DNA of 64,000 nucleotides from Paucilactobacillus suebicus DSM 5007 = KCTC 3549 (GCF_001434475.1 NZ_AZGF01000004.1:1-64000), one strand, 5' to 3'. Counted from the stretch's first letter, positions 55,240 to 62,832 are shown. Numbers and translations: made by a program. Notes: generated by a model from the letters alone, not told the origin.

Positions 55240-56131
55240 GAGACTTAACCTCCTTTTTAAATATGCGATCCAAATGAAGCGCCCGACGGAATTGTGGCAG
55301 CATCATGCAGATTGCAAGAACTAATGACGACAGTAAGTTGAGATCGTTGGCACTGAAACCTAATTGAAGGACAGCCAATAAGATCAATCGGTAAATGATA
55401 CTACCAAGAGTCACAGCAATTAGTCGTTGGTTTAGTGTTAATTCGCCAAAGGCAACTTCACCAATGATGATGGAAGCAAGAGCAATAACGATGGTACCGA
55501 TCCCCATGTTGATATCAGCGTAACCATTACTTTGCGCAACTAATGCTCCACAGATACCGACCATACCATTTGAAACCATTAGTCCCATAATTTTCATGTT
55601 GTCAGTATGAATCCCCAATGACTTAGCCATTTTTTCATTATCGCCAGTGGCAATGAATGCCTGTCCTAAATCAGTTTGAAGGAAGAATACCAGGATCAAA
55701 GTAATTACAGCAATAACCACCATTCCTAGAAATACTGAGTTAAAGTAGTTAGGCATTGCTTCAAAAAACTTTGAACTTAATAGTGTTTTGTGACCGAGTA
55801 ATGACGTGTTTGATTTACCCATAATTTCTAGGTTCACTGAGTAGGCTGCCGTCATTACCAGAATTCCGGCTAATAAAATATCGATTTTACCCTTGGTGTA
55901 TAGCAAACCAGTAACTAATCCGGCCGCCATGCCCGCAAGAAAGGCAAATAACGTGGCGGTCATCGGTGAATAGCCATGAACAATGGCGGTGACCGCTACT
56001 GCGGCACCCATTGGAAAGGTTCCTTCGACCGTCATATCAGCAATGTTTAAAATTCTAAATGTTAAAAATAGTCCCAGGCCTAAGATTGCCCATAGGAGGC
56101 CTTGACCGATTGCGGAAACAATTAAGCTCAT
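55232..56131 (-). CDS. TrpY-like ABC transporter permease
   Basis: 299 residues with about eight or nine membrane helices, branched-chain permease (BPD_transp_2) type: 'FRILNIADMTVEGTFPMGAAVAVTAIV' at the start and 'GTIVIALASIIIGEVAFG' late. The start overlaps the binding-protein stop (TAATG). It forms a homodimeric channel with the ATPase. Confidence 0.87.
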   Translation of the reverse strand: MSLIVSAIGQGLLWAILGLGLFLTFRILNIADMTVEGTFPMGAAVAVTAIVHGYSPMTATLFAFLAGMAAGLVTGLLYTKGKIDILLAGILVMTAAYSVNLEIMGKSNTSLLGHKTLLSSKFFEAMPNYFNSVFLGMVVIAVITLILVFFLQTDLGQAFIATGDNEKMAKSLGIHTDNMKIMGLMVSNGMVGICGALVAQSNGYADINMGIGTIVIALASIIIGEVAFGELTLNQRLIAVTLGSIIYRLILLAVLQLGFSANDLNLLSSLVLAICMMLPQFRRALHLDRIFKKEVKSHD

Positions 56132-57123
56132 TATTTGTAGACCTCCCCGTTTGCTTTAGCGTCTTTCAAGAACTTAGCTGGTACATGTAAGCCTAATTTT
56201 TTAGCCTGTTTCAAGTTCAAAGTAGGTTCACCATTTTTGATGTACTTAACAGGTGTTGTGGCCGTTTTCTTTTTGCCTTTAAGAATTTGACCAGCTAGCT
56301 TCCCACCTTCAATACCAAGTTTGTATTGGTTGATACTATAGGTAGCAACTCCACCATCCTTAACCATTGTGTCAACAGCAGGGAAGACTGGCTTCTTAGC
56401 AGCATCGGCATTGGCGACTAATGTACTCATTGCGCCGGCAATTGTATTATCTGTTGGCACGAAAATTGCATCACATTGTGAGACAGCTTCTTGAGAAACC
56501 TGGTTCAAGTCGTTACTGTTAGAAATTGAATATGACTTTACATTGACGTGTTCTTTTTTGCAAAGTGCAACAAATAATCTGTGCTCAGTGGTGGCTGAAC
56601 TGTCACTCGAAGTGTAAATGATACCTAACGTCTTCATATGTGGCATAAATTCCTTAATTAACTTAAGATCCCGTGCCAGTGGTGCTTGATCAGACACACC
56701 AGTGATGTTTCCACCAGGCTTCTTATTATTCTTAACTAAACCGGCTCCGTGTGGATCTGTAACAGCACCAAGTACGATTGGAATCTTAGTTGTGGCGTTT
56801 GCTAAAGCCTGAGAAGCGGGGGTAGTGATACCAACCAGCACATCATTATCCTCATTAACCAATTTTGAGGCCATGGTTTTTAGATTACTTTGATCTCCCT
56901 GTGCGTTTTGGTAGTCAACCTTAACGTTCTTGCCTTCATGATATCCTTCGTCAGCAAGTCCCTTAATAACCCCTTTGTGAATCTGGTCTAACGCCGGTTG
57001 ATGCATTAGTGTTAAAATCCCAACGTGTGGGGTTTTAGTTTTAGTGGTACCGCCGCCTTCCATAAAATACGCGAATCCCAAAAATACCAATAGAATCGCG
57101 ATGAACGTGTACATTCGTTTCAT
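56131..57123 (-). CDS. TrpX-like ABC transporter substrate-binding protein
   Basis: 330 residues. An N-terminal hydrophobic helix (about 4-20) with no lipobox acts as membrane anchor. The domain begins 'HVGILTLMHQPALDQIHKGVIKGLADEGY' and includes 'LVGITTPASQALANATTKIPIVLGAVTDPHGAGLV', the ABC_sub_bind family of streptococcal TrpX. Binding of tryptophan is inferred from family and from the WW leader peptide. First gene of the operon. Confidence 0.87.
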   Translation of the reverse strand: MKRMYTFIAILLVFLGFAYFMEGGGTTKTKTPHVGILTLMHQPALDQIHKGVIKGLADEGYHEGKNVKVDYQNAQGDQSNLKTMASKLVNEDNDVLVGITTPASQALANATTKIPIVLGAVTDPHGAGLVKNNKKPGGNITGVSDQAPLARDLKLIKEFMPHMKTLGIIYTSSDSSATTEHRLFVALCKKEHVNVKSYSISNSNDLNQVSQEAVSQCDAIFVPTDNTIAGAMSTLVANADAAKKPVFPAVDTMVKDGGVATYSINQYKLGIEGGKLAGQILKGKKKTATTPVKYIKNGEPTLNLKQAKKLGLHVPAKFLKDAKANGEVYK

Positions 57124-57159
57124 CCTTTTTCACCTCGTAGAAATAATTGCTAATCCCAA

Positions 57160-57196
57160 AAAATAAAGGAAGCCTCATGAGGCTTCCTTTATTTCA
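57160..57196 (-). terminator. Second leader terminator before trpX
   Basis: A palindrome with arms AAATAAAGGAAGCCTC / GAGGCTTCCTTTATTT (AT as loop centre) followed on the minus strand by a T-rich run. It stands between the attenuator and the trpX start, so the operon must read through it. Confidence 0.75.
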
Positions 57197-57199
57197 AAG

Positions 57200-57303
57200 A
57201 AAAAAGCCTGCATGAGAGAATCCATGCAGACTAAAGTAAGCTAAAGTCAGCACAGATACAATCTGAAACATCAGGTTGTATCCGCGATGAGTACACAACC
57301 TGA
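57200..57303 (-). promoter_or_regulatory. Trp attenuator: alternative hairpins and terminator
   Basis: On the transcript, in order: segment 1 TCAGGTTGT (57303-57295) pairs with segment 2 ACAACCTGA (57279-57271). Segment 2 with its upstream bases can instead pair with segment 3 TCAGATTGTATCTG (one mismatch in 14). ATCTGTGCTGACT (57257-57245) can pair with AGTCTGCATGGAT (57232-57220) at 12 of 13 positions, which excludes the terminator AGTCTGCATG / CATGCAGGCT plus T6 (57232-57200). This is a complete 1:2, 2:3, 3:4, 4:5 attenuator. Confidence 0.8.
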
Positions 57304-57304
57304 A

Positions 57305-57352
57305 TTACCGACTTTGCCACCAAATATTCAGTTGTTGTGTTGGATAACTCAT
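57305..57352 (-). CDS. Trp-Trp leader peptide of the trpXYZ-like operon
   Basis: Fifteen codons, MSYPTQQLNIWWQSR, with an AGGAGA site 7-8 nt before the ATG. Tandem Trp codons at positions 11-12 lie just upstream of attenuator segment 1, which starts 1 nt after the stop. A ribosome waiting for tryptophan would leave segment 1 free; one reaching the stop would cover it. Confidence 0.85.
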   Translation of the reverse strand: MSYPTQQLNIWWQSR

Positions 57353-57387
57353 CTGACCATTCTCCTATGTCGTCTTAATGATTTTTA

Positions 57388-57416
57388 GTATAAGGAAAGT
57401 CAGAAACCTTGTCAAC
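57388..57416 (-). promoter_or_regulatory. Promoter of the trpXYZ-like operon
   Basis: Minus strand TTGACA (57416-57411), 17 nt, TATACT (57393-57388): near-consensus, as expected when control is by attenuation. The region 57417-57619 is AT-rich and shows no other feature. Confidence 0.85.
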
Positions 57417-57619
57417 GCGTTTTTAAGATTTACTCAATAGATGAATCATAAAAACAATAAATATAAAAAAATTATATAAATTATTTTATATACTTTAGAA
57501 TACTGACAAATAAAGCCTCTAAGTGGATAATTCACAGGATGAGGAATATTATAAAAATAATTATGATAATTAGTGCAAAACATTATCAGTGCTTTGGTGG
57601 CCAGTGATTAGGGTGATTT

Positions 57620-57647
57620 TTGAAAATTTTAGATAGCTGTGTACATT
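57620..57647 (+). promoter_or_regulatory. Candidate serC promoter
   Basis: TTGAAA (57620-57625), 16 nt, TACATT (57642-57647), leaving a leader of about 50 nt without riboswitch-like structure. Confidence 0.4.
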
Positions 57648-57704
57648 GCAATCAATTTTATTAACTGTAAGATGATAATCAAATTGAAAACGGAGGAATT
57701 TAAA

Positions 57705-58778
57705 GTGGGATATAATTTTTCGGCTGGGCCTGGGATCATGCCTGCAGCGGTAGTAGAACAAATCAAAAGGGACATGCCGTCTTATAAAGATAGCGGTATG
57801 AGTATCATGGAAATCAGCCATCGATCTGCACTTTATGACGAAATGGCACAACAGGCAGAAACTGACCTGCGTGATTTAATGCAAATCAGTGATGACTACG
57901 AAGTATTGTTCCTTCATGGTGGTGGGACTCTTCAATTCACCAATGTTCCGTTGAATTTAGCAACCAAAAATCACCACGTGGCGTACTTAAATTCTGGCCA
58001 TTGGGCAAAGAAGGCTTTGGATGCGGCCAATCGAATTGATGGTTTGACTGTTGAAGACATTCAACCGGAGAAAACGGGGTATTTACCATCTATTAAAAAT
58101 CCATCGGTTGGGCCTCTGGATTATTTGTATGTGACCACAAATAATACGATTGAAGGGACAACGTACCATCAGATTCCGAAGATTAATACGCCATTGGTGG
58201 CTGATATGTCATCAAACATTCTGGCCGAACCATACGATGTTAATCAGTTTGATTTGATTTTCGCAGGAGCACAAAAAAACATTGGGCCTGCGGGAATGGC
58301 AATCGTGATTGTCAAAAAGAATCGATTACACGAGCAACCAATTTTGTCAGAAATCATGGATTATCATCTTGAAGCGAAAAAACATTCAGCACTCAATACC
58401 CCACCTGTATTTTGCATTTATGCCGCTGGCCTGACGTTCAAGTGGTTGAAACAGTTTGGTGGTGTTGACAGAATTTATGAGCAAAATCAAGAACAGGCAA
58501 GAACTTTATACGATTCTATCGATAACTCGAAGCTATTTAAGAATGATGTGCCAACACGGGAACGTTCACTGACTAACATTGTCTTTAAAACAGGCGATGA
58601 CAATCTTGACCAGCAGTTTGTTACGCAGGCCAACCGTCAAGGATTGATCAGCCTTGGGGGCCATCGACTAGTAGGTGGCATGCGAGCTAGTTTATATAAT
58701 GCAATGCCAAACGAGGGTGTTGATGCACTGATTGATTTTATGAAACGATTTGAAATAGACAACGGAGGACTTCATTAA
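57705..58778 (+). CDS. serC: Phosphoserine aminotransferase
   Basis: 357 residues, PLP enzyme of serine synthesis. It begins 'NFSAGPGIMPAAVVEQIKRD'; 'MEISHRSALYD' and 'FLHGGGTLQFTNVPLNL' bind substrate and cofactor. The PLP lysine is in 'LIFAGAQKNIGPAGMAIVIV'. GTG 57705 is 8 nt after GGAGG. serA starts directly after the stop, so the pair is coupled. No serB is present in the window. Confidence 0.95.
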   Translation: MGYNFSAGPGIMPAAVVEQIKRDMPSYKDSGMSIMEISHRSALYDEMAQQAETDLRDLMQISDDYEVLFLHGGGTLQFTNVPLNLATKNHHVAYLNSGHWAKKALDAANRIDGLTVEDIQPEKTGYLPSIKNPSVGPLDYLYVTTNNTIEGTTYHQIPKINTPLVADMSSNILAEPYDVNQFDLIFAGAQKNIGPAGMAIVIVKKNRLHEQPILSEIMDYHLEAKKHSALNTPPVFCIYAAGLTFKWLKQFGGVDRIYEQNQEQARTLYDSIDNSKLFKNDVPTRERSLTNIVFKTGDDNLDQQFVTQANRQGLISLGGHRLVGGMRASLYNAMPNEGVDALIDFMKRFEIDNGGLH

Positions 58779-59972
58779 ATGTACGCAATTAAAACATATA
58801 ACGTAATTTCAAATGTTGGGTTAGCTGTGTTTCCAAAGGATCAGTACGTGATTAATGGAGCGCAGGAACCTGACGCACTTCTGATTAGAAGCCAAAATTT
58901 ACATCGTGGTGTCCTGCCAGTTAGCTTGTTAGCAATTGGTCGTGCTGGTGCAGGTGTCAATAATATTCCGCTTGATAAAGCTAGCGAGAACGGTGTGGTA
59001 GTGTTCAATGCACCGGGTGCCAATGCCAATGCGGTTAAAGAATTAGTTATTGCCATTTTAATTTTAGCAGCACGCCCTGTGTTGCCAGCAATTGAATGGA
59101 CAAAGTCGTTAAAGAGTGGCGACACGGCGGATGTAACACTTCAGGCGGAAGCGGGTAAGAACCATTATCGTGGAACCGAATTAGCAGGCAAAACACTGGG
59201 CGTCATTGGACTCGGTGCTGTTGGCTCAAAGGTGGCGGATATGGCCAATCAAATGGGGATGAATGTTATCGGATATGATCCATATATTTCTGTTGAGCAT
59301 GCATGGCAGGTACAAAGTGACATTCCCCGTGCCGATTCTTTGAAAGAGGTCCTAGCCGAAAGCGACTATGTCACAATCCATATTCCATATAATGAAGAAA
59401 ACAAGAATTTGATTGGTGCAGAAGAGCTATTGATGATGAAAAAGGGTGCGGTATTGCTAAACTATTCTCGTAATGGCATCGTTGATGAGACAGCTGTCTT
59501 AGCAGCCCTAAATGTTAATCAACTAGACCAGTACTGGACTGATTTTGCATCAGATGGATTAATTAACCATGATAAGGTTGTGGTTACTCCACATCTTGGT
59601 GGAACTACAAAAGAGGCAGAAGATAATTGTGCTTACATGGTTTCTACCACATTGCGAAAGTATTTAGAGACGGGAGAAATTGAACATTCAGTTAATTACC
59701 CGGATGTGAGAATGCCATTTAATTCACCTTACCGACTAACGCTTCTTCACCAAAATGTTCCTAACATGGTCGGACGAGTGGCCACCATTCTGGCTGACTT
59801 GAATATTAACATTGCTAACATGATTAACTCGTCACGTGGAGATTATGCGTACACGATGATTGATGTCGATCAAATGGATGAAGAACATTATCAACGGTTT
59901 GAAGAAAAGTGCCTGTCAATTGATGAAGTAATCAGAGTACGCGGTATTAGACACCCGTCCGTTAAAAATTAG
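58779..59972 (+). CDS. serA: D-3-phosphoglycerate dehydrogenase
   Basis: 397 residues, first step of serine synthesis. 'RAGAGVNNIPLDKASENGVVVFNAPGANANAVKELVI' and the NAD motif 'LGVIGLGAVGSKVADMANQMGMNVIGYDPY' are clear; Arg in 'NYSRNGIVDE', His in 'VVTPHLGGTTKEAEDN'. From about 320 a C-terminal ACT domain ('NMVGRVATILADLNINIANMINSSRGDYAYTMIDVD') suggests feedback by serine. It abuts serC with no gap. Confidence 0.95.
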   Translation: MYAIKTYNVISNVGLAVFPKDQYVINGAQEPDALLIRSQNLHRGVLPVSLLAIGRAGAGVNNIPLDKASENGVVVFNAPGANANAVKELVIAILILAARPVLPAIEWTKSLKSGDTADVTLQAEAGKNHYRGTELAGKTLGVIGLGAVGSKVADMANQMGMNVIGYDPYISVEHAWQVQSDIPRADSLKEVLAESDYVTIHIPYNEENKNLIGAEELLMMKKGAVLLNYSRNGIVDETAVLAALNVNQLDQYWTDFASDGLINHDKVVVTPHLGGTTKEAEDNCAYMVSTTLRKYLETGEIEHSVNYPDVRMPFNSPYRLTLLHQNVPNMVGRVATILADLNINIANMINSSRGDYAYTMIDVDQMDEEHYQRFEEKCLSIDEVIRVRGIRHPSVKN

Positions 59973-60001
59973 AATTAATTAAAAAATAATGAGAAATTAT
60001 A

Positions 60002-60031
60002 TTGACAGTTGGTATCAATATTAGGTATACT
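60002..60031 (+). promoter_or_regulatory. Promoter of the T-box transcript
   Basis: TTGACA (60002-60007), 18 nt, TATACT (60026-60031). It sits 30 nt after the serA stop, so the T-box has its own transcription start. Confidence 0.75.
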
Positions 60032-60037
60032 CATACT

Positions 60038-60312
60038 AATGAATTGATGAACGGCGTGCTAATTAGCCGGTGGAGTAATGGTAAGCGAACCTTACAGCAA
60101 GCATCGTTAATGGGAAGATGCAGGTTCCTTATTATGAAAGATTGACTAGAGCGCTCATCCTTTTCGAGGGATGATGGGCAGACACCCAATATAATGTCGG
60201 GGTATTAATAGTACCTGTTGAGATGGTATATGTGAGTATGCCATAAATTAAGGTGGTAACACGCGAAAGCGTCCTTGTTGCAGACAATGTTCTGTAGCAA
60301 GGACGCTTTTTT
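60038..60312 (+). promoter_or_regulatory. T-box riboswitch
   Basis: The T-box sequence AAGGTGGTAACACGCG (60250-60265) precedes the terminator GCGTCCTTG (60269-60277) / CAAGGACGC (60298-60306) plus T6. Upstream are several stem-loops (AACG..TGCT/AGCA..CGTT; TCATCC/GGGATGA) fitting Stem I-III. The bulge UGGU pairs with ...ACCA, so the sensed tRNA should have an A discriminator, which argues against Ser, Trp and His. I cannot place the specifier codon securely; ATC (Ile) or ATG (Met) are candidates. Confidence 0.9.
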
Positions 60313-60429
60313 CATTCAATTCACACATATAAAACATAGGCTTTCAGTACTCACAACACATAATAGTTACATAACACATAGAACAATATATTATTCAACA
60401 CATAAACTTTGGTGAAAGGATGATAAGAC

Positions 60430-60492
60430 ATGACACATATTCATAGAACCACCAACGTAAACTGGCCACATTTATGGAGCTTACAAAAATAA
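60430..60492 (+). CDS. T-box-controlled 20-residue peptide gene
   Basis: ATG 60430 has GAAAGGATG 7-8 nt upstream. The product begins MTHIHRTTNVN; it has His at 3, 5 and 14 and Trp at 12 and 16, and ends SLQK. It is the only reading frame between the T-box and the ndk promoter. It may be a leader peptide, the remnant of a lost gene or a functional micropeptide. No family is recognised. The stretch 60313-60429 is AT-rich without features. Confidence 0.5.
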   Translation: MTHIHRTTNVNWPHLWSLQK

Positions 60493-60495
60493 TTA

Positions 60496-60546
60496 ACGGG
60501 TCTAACCCTTGGTGTATCAGTATTACCTGTATACACCTGCTTTTAT
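60496..60546 (+). terminator. Possible weak terminator after the peptide gene
   Basis: GGGT-CTA-ACCC followed by GGTGTAT / ATACACC around a 12-13-base loop, then TGCTTTTATC. The T-run is short, so it could also be an RNA switch element. Confidence 0.45.
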
Positions 60547-60549
60547 CAA

Positions 60550-60578
60550 TTGAAATGTAATCGGTTTCACAACATAAT
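60550..60578 (+). promoter_or_regulatory. ndk promoter with embedded cre site
   Basis: TTGAAA (60550-60555), 17 nt, CATAAT (60573-60578). The spacer contains TGTAATCGGTTTCA (60556-60569), a full match to the cre consensus TGNAANCGNWNNCW, so CcpA could block this promoter. Confidence 0.6.
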
Positions 60579-60626
60579 ATAAATTGTGGGTAGTTGGTTA
60601 TGGTTTTGATGAAAGGTAGGGGTTAT

Positions 60627-61067
60627 ATGGACGATGAACGCATATTAATTTTGGTAAAACCAGATGGGGTCGCTAGCGGCCACATTGGCGAAGTTGTATC
60701 CCGACTGGAAAAGAAAGGGTATCACATTGATGACCTTAAAATAGTGTTAGCAACTAAGGATCAGTTAGCACGCCATTATAAACAATTAGTAGACAAGCCA
60801 TTTTATCCTGAAATTGAAAGTTACATGCAGGAAGGGCCAATCGTGGCAATGATTGCCAGCGGAACTAATATTGTCAAAGTATTTCACCGAATGGCCGGAG
60901 CGACAAACCCATCAGACGCTGATTTTGGCACGATTAGGGGAGATTTTGGCCGTGAATGGCCGGATGGAATTTTAAGAAATGTAGTCCACAGCTCGGACAG
61001 CGTCCCAGCTGCGGAGGAGGAGATCGGGATTTGGTTTCCGGAAAAGAGTGCGGAGAAATCCGATTAG
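60627..61067 (+). CDS. ndk: Nucleoside diphosphate kinase
   Basis: 146 residues; balances NTP pools. 'RILILVKPDGVASGHIGEVVSRLEKKGY' is the nucleotide-binding start and the phospho-His is in 'ILRNVVHSSDSVPAAEEEI'. ATG 60627 follows AGGTAGGGG; the frame continues upstream but without a site. The last residues (EKSAEKSD) and the TAG are encoded by the left part of hairpin element 19, so the insertion appears to have changed the C-terminus. Confidence 0.93.
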   Translation: MDDERILILVKPDGVASGHIGEVVSRLEKKGYHIDDLKIVLATKDQLARHYKQLVDKPFYPEIESYMQEGPIVAMIASGTNIVKVFHRMAGATNPSDADFGTIRGDFGREWPDGILRNVVHSSDSVPAAEEEIGIWFPEKSAEKSD

Positions 61068-61168
61068 TTCATGAGCATTAACGGACAAACACCGATTATT
61101 CCTGGTTTTGGAATGATTGGTGTTTGTTGGTTAAGCGGAATGAACTGGATTTCGGAGCATGTTTCAGA
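61045..61168 (+). repeat. Long hairpin element 19 (reaching into ndk)
   Basis: AGAGTG (61045-61050) lies inside the ndk coding region, and the stop TAG (61065-61067) lies in its 5' arm. Arms GAAATCCG/CGGATTTC-like, GTTCATGAGCATTAAC against GGTTAAGCGGAATGAAC, and ACAAACACC with its complement. Tail CATGTTTCAG. Related to element 10. Confidence 0.85.
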
Positions 61169-61170
61169 AA

Positions 61171-61293
61171 AGAGTGCTAAAAAAGCCGATTAACTCCCTG
61201 TATATAAGGCGCTGAATCAGATACTCTGGGCTTGAGTATTTGATTCAGCGCCTTATATGCGCGGGAGTTGGCTTTTTTAGCACGTTTCAGCAA
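61171..61293 (+). repeat. Long hairpin element 20
   Basis: Tandem to element 19. AGAGTG, then GTGCTAAAAAAGCC perfectly paired with GGCTTTTTTAGCAC; AACTCCC/GGGAGTT; TATATAAGGCGCTGAATCA with its complement; apex GATACTC/GAGTATT. Tail GTTTCAGCAA. Confidence 0.92.
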
Positions 61294-61310
61294 TAAAAAG
61301 TAAATAAACA

Positions 61311-61362
61311 AAAAAAGGAACTCACCAATCGTAAAATTTCACGATTAATGAGTTCCTTTTTA
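61311..61362 (-). terminator. Intrinsic terminator of the glutamate synthase operon
   Basis: Minus strand AAAGGAACTCA / TGAGTTCCTTT stem with an inner AATCGT/ACGATT extension and flanking T-run; near-symmetric, so possibly bidirectional. Confidence 0.85.
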
Positions 61363-61374
61363 TAACACAAACAT

Positions 61375-62820
61375 TTATGCGCGTGCCTTCACGCTCTGGC
61401 TTGCAAGTGCGTTCAATGAATCATTAACTCTTTCTGCGCACATCCGGCCCTCGTGAATACCCCAAATAACAAGACTTGGTCCACGACGACAATCTCCTGC
61501 CACAAAAATTTGGTCATCATTAGTAGTATAATCTTTGTTCTTTTCTGTAATGCCAAATTCATCAAACAGCCATTGTTCAGCACCAGTGAATCCCATTGCC
61601 AGTAGAACCAAATCTGCCGGAACACGTTTTTCACTACCTGGAATGGGTTTGAAATGATCCACACCACTAACCTCAACCTCACTGACATGGCCATTCCGAC
61701 CAGCAAAGGCCGTAGCTGTGGCTGTGTACTCGGTGATTTCACCGAACAGAGTTCTTGCTTCCTGTTGTCCGTAACCATTCTTGAGCACCATTGGCCATTC
61801 GGGCCACTGATTTTCAGGTGTTCGTTCCTTTGGAAGCGCTGGTGTGATTTCCAACTGTGTTATACCGGCACAACCTTGACGAATGGCAGTTGCAATACAG
61901 TCATTACCTGTATCACCACCACCGAGTACTAGCACATGCTTGCCAGCTAACTTGGTACTGGCCTTAGTGCCGTCTTTAAGGACAGACTGTGTTGCTATTT
62001 TTAGGTATTCTGCTGCCTGATAAATTCCTTCTAATTCACGACCAGGAACATCGAGATCACGAGCCTGACGGGATCCAGTACAAATAACCACTCTGTCGTA
62101 CTGTTCTTTGATTGCTTCAGCAGTAATATCTTTGCCAACTTCGGTATTTGGCATTAATTTGATGCCAACTTGGCGTAATGCATCGATTCTGCGTTCCACA
62201 ATTTCCTTTGGCAATTTCATATTAGGAATGCCATACATGAGGAAACCGCCGAAACGATCATCCCGTTCGTATAAAGTGACTGAATGGCCTAGCTGATTAA
62301 GGCGCCACGCTGCTGAAATACCAGCGGGTCCACTACCGATAACTGCAATTTTTTTGCCTGTTCTCCGGATTGGTCTGCCGGAATCAACAACCCAACCATT
62401 TTTGAACGCCTGTTCAATAATAAACTTTTCATTATTACGGATTGTAACGCCGGGGCCGTTCAACGCATTAACACACGAAACTTCACATGGAGCAGGACAA
62501 ACTCGGCCAGTCATGTCTGGTAGGTAGTTGGTTCTGGTCAATCGTTCAAAAGCACGTTTATCTTGGTTTTTGTAAACCAAATCGTTCCATTCTGGAATTA
62601 AGTTGTCGTTAGGACAGCCACTGACGGCTTTACCATCTCCATAGAATACGCCGTGATGGCAGAATGGAATCCCGCAGTTCATACATCGTGCGGCCTGGAT
62701 ACGTCGATCTTCATCACTCAAGTCCAATTCCATCACGTCAAAGTCCTTGATTCGTTTCATGATTGGACGCATTGGGTTATTTTTCCGGGCATATAATAGA
62801 AAGCCTCTCGGATTTCCCAT
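61375..62820 (-). CDS. gltD: Glutamate synthase (NADPH) small subunit
   Basis: 481 residues. The N-terminal Fe-S part has the Cys pattern 'CMNCGIPFCH', then 'GCPNDNLIPEW' and 'CPAPCEVSCV'. FAD motif 'KIAVIGSGPAGISAAWRLNQLGHSVTLYE', NADPH motif 'HVLVLGGGDTGNDCIATAIRQG', and the final FAD motif 'IFVAGDCRRG'. It passes electrons from NADPH to GltB. The start 62820 follows AGGAGGAATCAACA; gltB ends 12 nt upstream. Confidence 0.95.
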   Translation of the reverse strand: MGNPRGFLLYARKNNPMRPIMKRIKDFDVMELDLSDEDRRIQAARCMNCGIPFCHHGVFYGDGKAVSGCPNDNLIPEWNDLVYKNQDKRAFERLTRTNYLPDMTGRVCPAPCEVSCVNALNGPGVTIRNNEKFIIEQAFKNGWVVDSGRPIRRTGKKIAVIGSGPAGISAAWRLNQLGHSVTLYERDDRFGGFLMYGIPNMKLPKEIVERRIDALRQVGIKLMPNTEVGKDITAEAIKEQYDRVVICTGSRQARDLDVPGRELEGIYQAAEYLKIATQSVLKDGTKASTKLAGKHVLVLGGGDTGNDCIATAIRQGCAGITQLEITPALPKERTPENQWPEWPMVLKNGYGQQEARTLFGEITEYTATATAFAGRNGHVSEVEVSGVDHFKPIPGSEKRVPADLVLLAMGFTGAEQWLFDEFGITEKNKDYTTNDDQIFVAGDCRRGPSLVIWGIHEGRMCAERVNDSLNALASQSVKARA

Positions 62821-62832
62821 TGTTGATTCCTC

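Noticed and set aside
59973-60312. T-box as regulator of serC-serA or as a Ser/Trp T-box
   Set aside because: It lies downstream of serA with its own promoter, and the UGGU bulge predicts an A discriminator, not the G usual for tRNA-Ser and tRNA-Trp.
4588-61293. Hairpin elements as insertion-sequence-derived MITEs of one sequence
   Set aside because: MITE copies share internal sequence; here interior arms differ between copies while pairing is kept, there is no evident target-site duplication, and the ends are not inverted copies of each other beyond GTG/CAC.
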